This document shows, in pieces, positions 1-5,329 of a DNA stretch of 7,053 nucleotides. The notes under the pieces were generated by a model. The model searched no databases. It worked only from the letters and a program-made list of their open reading frames with translations, and was not told the origin of the DNA. The DNA comes from Helicobacteraceae bacterium (GTDB taxonomy: Bacteria > Campylobacterota > Campylobacteria > Campylobacterales > SZUA-545). The translations under genes and the position numbers were made by a program. Numbering within the stretch: the first letter of the stretch is position 1; every line of letters begins with the position of its first letter. The stretch covers positions 1-7,053 of the forward strand of contig QKHD01000022.1 of NCBI GenBank assembly GCA_003250175.1, read 5' to 3'.

Positions 1-71
1 GCTACGTTGCCCACTTTGATAATGTGACCTTCGGCTTTGGTGCCGTCTTCGAGGTAGAAACTGCCATTTTC
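1..71 (-). pseudogene. In-frame continuation of the TtpC-like gene beyond the amber codon (partial)
   Basis: Reading leftwards past the TAG at 72-74 in the same frame gives 23 further codons without a stop, encoding ENGSFYLEDGTKAEG followed by HIIKVGNV. The pattern FYLxDG...G.IIKVGN is typical of the compact beta-rich segment after the coiled coil in TtpC-like MotA/TolQ/ExbB proteins, so this reads as genuine coding sequence rather than a spacer. No in-frame ATG, GTG or TTG start and no ribosome binding site is visible for independent initiation. The one nearby ATG, at 65-67, is in another frame and reaches TAG within 22 codons. The gene is therefore either broken by a nonsense mutation, read through at UAG, or affected by a base-calling error. 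It is labelled pseudogene for lack of a better class. Confidence 0.6.
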
Positions 72-524
72 CTAGCGGACCTTATCCAGGGTTCCCAGGG
101 TCTGGGCCGCATAAACGTAGACACTTTCCAGCTGTACATAGGGCTTGACCTTGGCGGCCGCTTTGTAACCGTATTTTTCCAGGGTGGCTTCCGCCTGCAT
201 CAGAGTCGCTTCGGTCAGTCCGGAGTTGTCCTTGACCCCCTCCATGTCGCGCTCGGCATCGGTAAGGCTCTGGGCCTTGCGCTCGGAAAGCGTCGTCTTG
301 GCAATAAACTTCTCCTGCAGATTCGCAATGGTGCGCTCCGCTTCGTCGATCTTGCCCTTGGACTCTTTCTTCACTTCCGCCAGACGGGTTTCAAGAGCTT
401 TTTTCTGGGCTACCAAAAAGGCATACTCTTTTTTATACGCCTCTTCCAGGTCGGCATTGACCCCGCCGAAAAGGTGCATGCCCCCAAGGCATACCAACAT
501 AAAAACGGTGAGTAGTCGGGACAT
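72..524 (-). CDS. N-terminal part of MotA/TolQ/ExbB-family (TtpC-like) protein, ended by an in-frame amber codon
   Basis: This 150-codon frame begins with a Sec signal peptide (hydrophobic core at about residues 4-20, likely cleavage after VNA at 24). A long charged helical, probably coiled-coil, stretch follows at about 25-100. A short segment around 100-150 leads into the linker that precedes the beta-type domain of TtpC-like proteins. Such proteins are known to combine a periplasmic N-terminal region with a C-terminal TolQ/ExbB-like proton channel and work with ExbB2, ExbD2 and TonB2 in energising outer-membrane transport. The ATG shares its A with the TAA of the DUF3450-type gene upstream (TAATG), and a GGAG lies 8 nt before it, so translation is probably coupled. 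The frame stops at TAG (72-74), but coding-like sequence continues in the same frame to the window edge. The channel domain is not visible here. The assignment rests on context and general architecture, not on a catalytic motif. Confidence 0.72.
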   Translation of the reverse strand: MSRLLTVFMLVCLGGMHLFGGVNADLEEAYKKEYAFLVAQKKALETRLAEVKKESKGKIDEAERTIANLQEKFIAKTTLSERKAQSLTDAERDMEGVKDNSGLTEATLMQAEATLEKYGYKAAAKVKPYVQLESVYVYAAQTLGTLDKVR

Positions 525-1300
525 TAGTTGATCTCCATTTTCGGCAGGGTGTTAGGCAGGGTAAAAAACCCGGTTCGGATCTGTTTTTTAAAAGCGTCGA
601 AGAGCCCTTCGATCTGCTCGCGGTCCGAGGAGCTTTCCGTCGTGGTGATCACCCAACCGGTCGCCTCTTTTTTGGCATACCCCATCTGGCCGTCGCCGCT
701 TTTAAAGTAAAGCGCTACCATCCCCACGCGGGCCACATCCACCAGACGCTCTTCACCATCGATGGTGAGGCTTTGTCGGAAGAGTCCGTTTTCTTTGGTC
801 AAGCGGATTTCGTCTTCGTAAAAGGCCCAGAGTTTATTGGCGGCCTTCTCCGGAGTAATCAGCCCGCTTTGCAGGTCGCTCTTAATACCTTTAAGGGCCT
901 CGAGACGGTCGGATTTTTTAAAGGGAAGGGAGGTTTGCACGATGGCTTCCATGCTCTCGGCGGCTGTGATCACGATGGGAATCAGTGCCTGGCTTCCGGA
1001 GCTGTTTTGGGCAATGGTCTCTTTAATTTTGGCAATACCGCTTTCGATCTGTTTGATCCGGGTCTCTTCCCGTCGGATATTGGCCTCGAGCTCGCTCTTT
1101 TGCATGGCGAGGGATTTCATACGGGATTTGATGGCCTCTTTTTCGTCATCCAGATCCGCATGCAGGGCCTCGACCTCCGCACGAAGGGAGATCAGCTCAT
1201 CGGTCAGGTTGGTGACGGAGTCGGCTGCGCTCAGGGATGCACCGGTCAGAAAAACCGCCAGCGTCACACGCTTGATAAGGGGGGTTGGGATTGGGTTCAC
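524..1300 (-). CDS. DUF3450-type periplasmic coiled-coil protein of a TonB2-like cluster
   Basis: The protein has 258 residues from a GTG start. A signal peptide covers about residues 1-25 (hydrophobic TLAVFLTGASLSA, cleavage near SA|AD). A long heptad-like coiled coil spans about 30-100. A globular part carries FRQSLTIDGEE (174-184) and VDVARVGMVALYFKSGDG (188-204), which resemble the conserved 'IDG... RVGxVALYY' core of DUF3450. Family members are usually found beside TtpC, ExbB, ExbD and TonB genes and are presumed periplasmic accessories, but their biochemical role is not established. The GTG at 1298-1300 is preferred over the upstream ATG at 1337-1339 because GGAG lies 7 nt before it and the signal peptide then begins at residue 1. 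The stop codon overlaps the next gene's ATG by one base. The family call is from remembered motifs. Confidence 0.75.
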   Translation of the reverse strand: MNPIPTPLIKRVTLAVFLTGASLSAADSVTNLTDELISLRAEVEALHADLDDEKEAIKSRMKSLAMQKSELEANIRREETRIKQIESGIAKIKETIAQNSSGSQALIPIVITAAESMEAIVQTSLPFKKSDRLEALKGIKSDLQSGLITPEKAANKLWAFYEDEIRLTKENGLFRQSLTIDGEERLVDVARVGMVALYFKSGDGQMGYAKKEATGWVITTTESSSDREQIEGLFDAFKKQIRTGFFTLPNTLPKMEIN

Positions 1301-1327
1301 CGTTTCGCTCCATAGTAAATGTAGCCG

Positions 1328-1383
1328 AATGGTAATCATTGGTGATGACGGAAAAGTTACGACTGGGTGTCGGTTTGATTACA
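1328..1383 (-). promoter_or_regulatory. Possible promoter and Fur-box-like palindrome before the DUF3450-type gene
   Basis: On the minus strand a T-rich run precedes TGTAAT (1383 to 1378), which matches five of six bases of a -10 box and fits the T-rich upstream sequence typical of Campylobacterota sigma-70 promoters. No good -35 is seen. Downstream at 1328-1340 the plus strand reads AATGGTAATCATT, a 13-bp imperfect palindrome whose TAATCATT core resembles half of the classical Fur box. Iron control would suit a TonB-type system. This is a weak match and mainly inference from context. Confidence 0.22.
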
Positions 1384-1404
1384 AAAAGGATGATTCCCTT
1401 TTAT

Positions 1405-1426
1405 CATGCGGCCTCATGGCCGCATG
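1405..1426 (-). terminator. Perfect 9-bp hairpin after the DUF4242-type gene
   Basis: CATGCGGCC (1405-1413) and GGCCGCATG (1418-1426) form a perfect GC-rich stem with a 4-base TCAT loop, beginning 7 nt past the stop codon of the upstream minus-strand gene. The U-tract is poor: the transcript continues ATAAAAGGG, and a T5 run comes only about 17 nt later. A second, weaker stem (AAAAGG 1384-1389 with CCTTTT 1397-1402) lies in between. It probably separates the DoxX/DUF4242 unit from the DUF3450 unit, as a weak terminator or an RNA-stabilising 3' hairpin. Confidence 0.5.
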
Positions 1427-1432
1427 TAAGGG

Positions 1433-1726
1433 TCAAAGTCGGAGGAGATCAGAGGGAGAAATGGTGGTAATTTCCGTAATGGAGTCATAGGGAAGACCGA
1501 CTTTCTCATGTACCCGTCGAACCGCCTCGACACTAGGAGCCATATTGAGACAGAATGCCCGTCCTTCATTAAACCCGACGTGTATTTTTAGGGAAACAAC
1601 ACCCTCTTCCTGACAGGCCTGCTCATATTGTGTGTAAAACCCTGCCAAGTCCTGGGGAGAGATACTATCCGGGAACGTACTGTTGTCTTTATTATGTGTG
1701 TCCATATAAAAACGCATGTGGCTCAT
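1433..1726 (-). CDS. DUF4242-type small protein (SCO4226-like nickel-binding family)
   Basis: This is a 97-residue soluble protein with no signal peptide or membrane segment. The beginning (MRFYMDTH, residues 4-11), the central AFCLNMAPSVEAVRRVHEKVGLPYD (57-81) and the ending strand ITEITTI (83-89) match the ferredoxin-like alpha/beta layout of DUF4242 proteins ('MpxYMDvH...FCL.eAPs.eAv..vH...G...d.I.eV'). One member, Streptomyces SCO4226, is described as nickel-binding; the physiological role of the family is not settled. The ATG overlaps the TGA of the DoxX-like gene (ATGA), and a full AAGGAGG lies 4 nt upstream inside that gene. Met4 is an alternative start with a 13-nt spacing, which is less likely. 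A CRP-like palindrome 75 nt upstream suggests that it can also be transcribed on its own. Confidence 0.72.
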   Translation of the reverse strand: MSHMRFYMDTHNKDNSTFPDSISPQDLAGFYTQYEQACQEEGVVSLKIHVGFNEGRAFCLNMAPSVEAVRRVHEKVGLPYDSITEITTISPSDLLRL

Positions 1727-2205
1727 GGGGCCTCCTTAAATGTAGTTACAGTCTCTTTGGGCTGTACAGACAAGTGTAGCTGGGCAGAAGTATCGTTGTT
1801 TGTGACCCGGGTCACACTGCATAAAAAGAGTCCGGAGGCAAGAAAAAGAAGATTCTTAATAATGTACTGCCCAACAATGGTCAAGGAAAAAGGGGCATCC
1901 CCAAAACAGAGAGAAGGAAAGAGGATCAACGGGCTAAAAGTCAGCACCATATGCAGTATAAACAGCCGAATCACGGCTCGCGGGAAAATTCCCAATAAAA
2001 AACCGAGACCGACACCGACCTCCCAGATCGCCAACAGTTTAACTGAAAGCGGCGGCTCCAACAGTCCAAAACTTAGGGACTGGATCGTCATTGAGGCCAG
2101 TGCCTCTGCAGGGCTCACGCCGGAAAAAAACTTGAGCATCCCAAACCAGAAAAAAATCAGCCCGATGCTCAGGCGCATGATTTTGGCAATTGAGTGTATG
2201 GTCAT
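1723..2205 (-). CDS. DoxX-like four-helix integral membrane protein
   Basis: The protein has 160 residues from the ATG at 2203-2205, which is preceded by AGGAGA at good spacing. An upstream in-frame ATG (2271) lacks a binding site and would add 22 polar residues across the promoter region. Four hydrophobic segments are visible at about residues 11-28, 54-73, 79-97 and 113-131. The motif RLSIGLIFFWFGMLKFFSG (11-29), followed after the second helix start by WEVGVGLGFLLGIF, is typical of DoxX/DoxD-like inner-membrane proteins. These are linked to thiosulfate:quinone oxidoreductase subunits in archaea and to oxidative or thiol stress complexes elsewhere. Many members have no known function and none is claimed here. 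The last 30 residues are polar; their codons contain a CRP-like site and possible promoter for the overlapping DUF4242-type gene. Confidence 0.75.
   Translation of the reverse strand: MTIHSIAKIMRLSIGLIFFWFGMLKFFSGVSPAEALASMTIQSLSFGLLEPPLSVKLLAIWEVGVGLGFLLGIFPRAVIRLFILHMVLTFSPLILFPSLCFGDAPFSLTIVGQYIIKNLLFLASGLFLCSVTRVTNNDTSAQLHLSVQPKETVTTFKEAP
1801..1816. promoter_or_regulatory. CRP/FNR-superfamily-like operator inside the DoxX-like gene, ahead of the DUF4242-type gene
   Basis: TGTGACCCGGGTCACA is a perfect 16-bp palindrome of the form TGTGA-N6-TCACA, encoding residues around VTRVT in the tail of the DoxX-like protein. On the minus strand it reads GTGTGA-N6-TCACAAACA, identical outside the spacer to the site at 2253-2268. 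About 30 bp downstream lies TACACT (1778 to 1773), a four-of-six -10 match, so the site would be centred near -41 to -42 of a start near 1767. It lies 75 nt before the ATG. The binding protein is unknown. Confidence 0.45.
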
Positions 2206-2252
2206 AACATCTCCTTTTAAGGAAGATGCTATGACAATTTGCAAAATCTGTT

Positions 2253-2268
2253 TGTGATCTGCTTCACA
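2253..2268. promoter_or_regulatory. CRP/FNR-superfamily-like operator ahead of the DoxX-like gene
   Basis: TGTGATCTGCTTCACA has perfect TGTGA-N6-TCACA half-sites in the 72-bp gap between hemN and the DoxX-like gene. The motif equals the classical CRP consensus and resembles the TTGTGA-N6-TCACAA reported for HcpR-type regulators; FNR itself prefers TTGAT-N4-ATCAA. On the minus strand TAGCAT (2231 to 2226, four of six) lies where a -10 box should be if the operator is centred at -41.5, giving a start near 2219 and a 13-nt leader carrying the Shine-Dalgarno. This is class II activator geometry. Which regulator binds cannot be seen here. Confidence 0.5.
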
Positions 2269-2277
2269 CAAGTCGCA

Positions 2278-3663
2278 TCAAACGGTCTTGCTAAAACGGC
2301 GTTTTTCCTCCGGAATTTTCTTCAGATAGGCATCAAAAGGCATAGCCAGGTTACGAATAATCATCGTTCCCGTCGGCGTCGCTTCGATACCGGTGTCGGT
2401 AATATGAATCAGATCTTCCGCCGCAAAGGGCTTGAGCTCCTCGAGGGCGTCGGCGAAATAGGCTTTGAAGTCGATGCCGTGGTGCTGTTCGATGGCAGCA
2501 AAATCCAGTTTGAAGTTGGACATGAGCTGCATGATGACATCTTTTCGGATCTTGTCATCATCGCTCAGCTTGATCCCGCGCATCAGGGGCAGCTTGCCCG
2601 CATCAATGGCCGCTTCCCACGCCTCGATCTCCTTGAAGTTCTGGGCGTAGTGCTCTTCCGTCTCCCCGATGCTGGTGATACCCGCACCGAAAAGATCGGC
2701 CCCGCCCTTGGTGGTGTAGCCCTGGAAGTTCCGGTGCAGTTCCCCCGTCTCGATCGCCTTGAACAGTTCGTCTTCGGGCTTGGCGAAGTGGTCCATCCCC
2801 ACGCTGTTGTAACCGTGGGCATTAAAGTAGTCCATGGTCGATTTGAGGATACGCAGCTTCTCATCCGGAGTGGGCAGCGTGGTTTCGTCGATTTTTCGCA
2901 TGGTCTTCATCATCCACGGCACGTGGGCGTAGTTAAAGACGGCCAGGCGATCCGGATCGAGGCTTTTGGTCAGCTCCAGGGTCTTCATAAACCCGTCGTG
3001 GGTCTGGAAGGGCAGACCGTAGATCAGGTCGACGTTGATGCTGTTGATCCCGTATTTGCGGGCCAGATCCACCGCGGCTTTCGTCTGATCATAGGGCTGA
3101 ATCCGGTGAACCGCCTCCTGCACCTTAAAATCAAAATCCTGAATCCCGAAACTGATCCGGTTAAATCCGTGCTTTTTAAAGACCTGCATCTGGGCTTCGT
3201 TAAAAAATCTCGGGTCGATCTCGCAGCTGATCTCCGCATCCTTGGCAAAATGGGGAAAGCGCGCATGGATGTGGGAAGTAATCTCGTCCAGCTCTTCGGC
3301 GCTAAAAAAGGTGGGGGTCCCGCCGCCGTAGTGCAGCTGCAGCACTTCGCGGCTCGTATCGAGGTGCGAAGCGAGAAGATCGATCTCTTTTTTCAGGTAT
3401 TCGATGTAGCGGGTCTTTTTGGAGTCTTTTGAGGTATAGACCACATTGCACCCGCAGAAATAACAGGCGCTTCGGCAGAATGGAAGGTGAAAATAGAGCG
3501 AAAGGGGCCGCTTGGAAGCGTTGCTTTTTTCGATGGAAGCGAGGTAGTCCTCATAGGTAAAGTGTTCGCCAAATTCCGGAGCAGTAGGGTAGCTGGTGTA
3601 GCGTGGGCCGGGTTTGGAATACTGGATAAATTTTGTAAAGTCGATCATTGTTTTTTCAACCAT
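2278..3663 (-). CDS. hemN: Oxygen-independent coproporphyrinogen III dehydrogenase (radical SAM)
   Basis: HemN converts coproporphyrinogen III to protoporphyrinogen IX by decarboxylating two propionates with S-adenosylmethionine, a cytoplasmic step of haem synthesis that works without oxygen. The 461-residue length is normal for the family. The radical SAM/4Fe-4S motif is CRSACYFCGC (C63, C67, C70, plus C72), the CX3CX2CXC form typical of true HemN rather than HemW. The N-terminal GPRYTSYPTAPEF (19-31) and the SAM-binding GGGTP (113-117) are also present, along with the family's C-terminal domain. The start is uncertain: the ATG at 3663 and the one at 3648 (MIDFTKF) both lack a clear Shine-Dalgarno. 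From memory, relatives often begin with MIDF, so 3648 may be the true start. The gene follows nth by about 30 bp and may be partly co-transcribed with it. The extended -10 described separately would allow separate expression. Confidence 0.95.
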   Translation of the reverse strand: MVEKTMIDFTKFIQYSKPGPRYTSYPTAPEFGEHFTYEDYLASIEKSNASKRPLSLYFHLPFCRSACYFCGCNVVYTSKDSKKTRYIEYLKKEIDLLASHLDTSREVLQLHYGGGTPTFFSAEELDEITSHIHARFPHFAKDAEISCEIDPRFFNEAQMQVFKKHGFNRISFGIQDFDFKVQEAVHRIQPYDQTKAAVDLARKYGINSINVDLIYGLPFQTHDGFMKTLELTKSLDPDRLAVFNYAHVPWMMKTMRKIDETTLPTPDEKLRILKSTMDYFNAHGYNSVGMDHFAKPEDELFKAIETGELHRNFQGYTTKGGADLFGAGITSIGETEEHYAQNFKEIEAWEAAIDAGKLPLMRGIKLSDDDKIRKDVIMQLMSNFKLDFAAIEQHHGIDFKAYFADALEELKPFAAEDLIHITDTGIEATPTGTMIIRNLAMPFDAYLKKIPEEKRRFSKTV

Positions 3664-3682
3664 ATTAATAATTAGTGCCGCG

Positions 3683-3691
3683 GTTATAGCA
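3683..3691 (-). promoter_or_regulatory. Extended -10 promoter candidate for hemN
   Basis: On the minus strand TGCTATAAC (3691 to 3683) is an extended -10 element (TGn followed by TATAAC, five of six). It overlaps the end of nth and predicts a start near 3676, shortly before either hemN start. There is no convincing -35, which is common for Campylobacterota sigma-70 promoters. Confidence 0.38.
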
Positions 3692-3693
3692 GA

Positions 3694-4338
3694 TTACGCT
3701 TTAAAACTCTGGGTTGTCTTGCAGAATTCTGCCATAAAACAGCCCTCGCAATTGGGCTTGACCGCCTTGCACTCATAACGCCCGAAAAGCACCATGGCCT
3801 GGTGCAGAATGTGGAGGTTGTCCTTGAATTTTTTGACCAGGTCCTCCTCCGTCTTCTCCGGCGTCTTGGCCTTGGAGAGCCCCAACCGGTGGCTGACCCG
3901 AAAGACGTGGGTGTCGACGGCCATGTAGTTGGCTCCGGTGAATTCGATCAGCACCACGTGGGCGGTCTTTTGCCCGACTCCCGCCAGGCTCATCAGCCCC
4001 TTCTCTTCCAGGGGGATTTCGCCGCCGAAGTTGTCGACCACGCTTTGTGCCATTTTGATCAGGTTGACCGCTTTGTTGTTAAAAAAGCTGCAGGTGTTGA
4101 TAAGGGCCTTGACCTCGTCCAGGTCGGCTGCGGCCAGAGCCGTGACGTCGGGGTATTTTTCAAACAGGGCCGGGGTGATGAGATTGACCCGTTTGTCCGT
4201 ACATTGGGCCGAGAGCATGACGGCGATGAGCAGCTCGTAGAGGTTTTTAAAATCGAGTTCCGTGGTGGCGTCTTTGTAACGTTCCAGAAAGAGGGCCTTG
4301 ATCCCTTCGATCTCCACCTTGGTTGCCAGTTTTGCCAT
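3694..4338 (-). CDS. nth: Endonuclease III (DNA glycosylase/AP lyase)
   Basis: Endonuclease III removes oxidised pyrimidines from DNA and cleaves the abasic site in base excision repair. The protein has 214 residues, close to the 211 of the E. coli enzyme. The helix-hairpin-helix LAGVGQKTAHVVL (118-130) contains the catalytic lysine K124. The catalytic aspartate is D142 in AVDTHVFRVSHRLGL. The C-terminal 4Fe-4S loop has the exact CX6CX2CX5C pattern at C190, C197, C200 and C206. MLSAQCTDKRVN (41-52) is the conserved family segment. AAGGAA lies about 7 nt before the ATG. The gene is divergent from the PPIase gene across a 142-bp gap, as I recall for nth in Campylobacter jejuni. Confidence 0.97.
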   Translation of the reverse strand: MAKLATKVEIEGIKALFLERYKDATTELDFKNLYELLIAVMLSAQCTDKRVNLITPALFEKYPDVTALAAADLDEVKALINTCSFFNNKAVNLIKMAQSVVDNFGGEIPLEEKGLMSLAGVGQKTAHVVLIEFTGANYMAVDTHVFRVSHRLGLSKAKTPEKTEEDLVKKFKDNLHILHQAMVLFGRYECKAVKPNCEGCFMAEFCKTTQSFKA

Positions 4339-4401
4339 GGTTGTTTCCTTTGGGCGTTATCTTAGGTTCTTTTTCATTACAAGCCCATTACCCCTTGCCA
4401 T

Positions 4402-4422
4402 CCATTTACCCGCTGTAAATGG
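4402..4422. repeat. Perfect inverted repeat (8-bp arms) in the nth/PPIase divergent promoter region
   Basis: CCATTTAC (4402-4409) and GTAAATGG (4415-4422) are perfect reverse complements separated by CCGCT. The repeat is centred about 20 bp upstream of the plus-strand -10 box at 4431, where the -35 contact region would be. It is not followed by a T-run on either strand and lies between divergent genes, so an operator is more likely than a terminator. A repressor bound here would block the PPIase-aldolase promoter and could also affect nth. Confidence 0.45.
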
Positions 4423-4427
4423 TTCTA

Positions 4428-4436
4428 TGTTACAAT
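4428..4436 (+). promoter_or_regulatory. Extended -10 promoter of the PPIase-aldolase operon
   Basis: TGTTACAAT gives TGn followed by TACAAT, one base from the TATAAT consensus. A start near 4443 would leave a leader of about 38 nt that contains AAGGA 6 nt before the ATG. The best -35-like hexamer (TTTACC, 4405-4410) is 20 bp away, too far, and falls inside the inverted repeat. Confidence 0.5.
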
Positions 4437-4480
4437 CAACGCAGTTTTGAAATAAACCCCACGTGAATTAAGGAATCTCC

Positions 4481-5308
4481 ATGAACAAACGTCTTCTCCT
4501 GGCTCTTGCAGCCGCCTCCACCCTCTCCACCTCTCTCTTTGCCGGTGTCGTTGCCACCGTCAACGGTCAGGAAGTCACCACCGAGGATATCGACCTCATC
4601 GCCCGCCAGATGACCCAGGGTCAGAAATCCTACGACGACATCCCCGCCGAATACAAACAGAAAATCATCGAGGGTGCGGTTACCAAACAGCTGCTGATCC
4701 AAAACGCCCTGAAAAGCGGTGTAGAGAAAGACCCCGATTTCAAACGTGCCCTGGAAGCGGCCAAGGGTGACATCGCCCTGCAGGTATGGCAGAAAAACCA
4801 GCTGGATACCATCAGCGTCACCGATAAAGATGCCAAGGCCTTTTATCAGGACAACCTCCAGACCATGACCCGTCCGGAGCAGGTGCAGGCCAGCCACATC
4901 CTTCTTGAGACCGAATCCGCGGCTCAGAAAATCATCGACGAGCTGAAAAAAGTCTCCAAGGCCGACCTGGCTGCCAAATTTGCCGAAGCGGCAAAAAAAC
5001 ACTCCACCGGCCCCAGCGCACCCCGCGGCGGAGACCTGGGTAAATTCGGACGCAAACAGATGGTTAAAGAGTTTAGCGATGCGGCCTTCTCCCTTAAAGA
5101 GGGCGAGATGACCATGAAACCTGTTAAAACCAACTTCGGCTACCATATCATTTATGTAGCCGAAAAAGATAAGGGTGGCACCGTTCCGTTCGAAGAGGTC
5201 AAAGACCAGATGTTCGAAGGGGCAAAAATGCAGAAATTCAAGGCCAGCATCGATGCGAAAATCACCGAGCTGACCAAGCAAGCCAAAATCAACTACATCA
5301 ACAAATAA
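4481..5308 (+). CDS. Periplasmic parvulin-type peptidyl-prolyl cis-trans isomerase (PEB4/CBF2-like)
   Basis: The 275-residue protein starts with a clear Sec signal peptide (MNKRLLLALAAASTLSTSLFA, cleaved after A21), so it acts in the periplasm. Residues about 22-130 form a SurA/PrsA-like helical chaperone region. Residues about 131-228 are the parvulin domain, with QASHILLETE (136-145, His139), GGDLGKFGRKQMV (183-195) and FGYHIIYV (219-226, His222). A basic C-terminal helix follows. The Campylobacter jejuni PEB4/CBF2 and Helicobacter HP0175 proteins have this build and assist folding or delivery of outer-membrane proteins. The ATG is 6 nt after AAGGA. The aldolase gene starts 21 bp after the stop, which points to an operon. 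Substrates cannot be told from sequence. Confidence 0.93.
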   Translation: MNKRLLLALAAASTLSTSLFAGVVATVNGQEVTTEDIDLIARQMTQGQKSYDDIPAEYKQKIIEGAVTKQLLIQNALKSGVEKDPDFKRALEAAKGDIALQVWQKNQLDTISVTDKDAKAFYQDNLQTMTRPEQVQASHILLETESAAQKIIDELKKVSKADLAAKFAEAAKKHSTGPSAPRGGDLGKFGRKQMVKEFSDAAFSLKEGEMTMKPVKTNFGYHIIYVAEKDKGGTVPFEEVKDQMFEGAKMQKFKASIDAKITELTKQAKINYINK

Positions 5309-5329
5309 TTTTAGAAACACGAGGTAGTC

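Noticed and set aside
72..74. TAG read as pyrrolysine or a genome-wide recoded amber codon
   Set aside because: Nothing in the window (tRNA or Pyl biosynthesis genes) supports it and the phylum is not known for it. A mutation, ordinary suppression or a sequence error is simpler.
1312..1317. TACTAT on the minus strand as a -10 box for the DUF3450-type gene
   Set aside because: A start from it would fall within the Shine-Dalgarno region, leaving almost no leader.
1301..1339. Longer N-terminus for the DUF3450-type protein from the ATG at 1339
   Set aside because: It has no Shine-Dalgarno and would place 13 extra residues before a well-formed signal peptide. The GTG at 1300 has GGAG at 7 nt.
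837..1490. Open frame on the plus strand across the DUF3450-type gene and the gap beside it
   Set aside because: Its product is Ser/Arg-rich without domains, and it crosses two oppositely oriented genes and the hairpin.
2206..2271. Longer N-terminus for the DoxX-like protein from the ATG at 2271
   Set aside because: It would cover the CRP-like operator and promoter and lacks a binding site. The ATG at 2205 has AGGAGA and starts just before the first membrane helix.
2239..3432. Long open frame antisense to hemN (397 codons)
   Set aside because: The sense strand encodes a complete HemN with its iron-sulfur motif. The antisense product is low-complexity and unlike any family.
4436..5320. Long open frame antisense to the PPIase gene (294 codons)
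   Set aside because: Its translation is Gly/Phe/Val-rich with no recognisable domain, and the opposite strand carries a clear signal peptide and parvulin domain. It is a shadow of codon bias.
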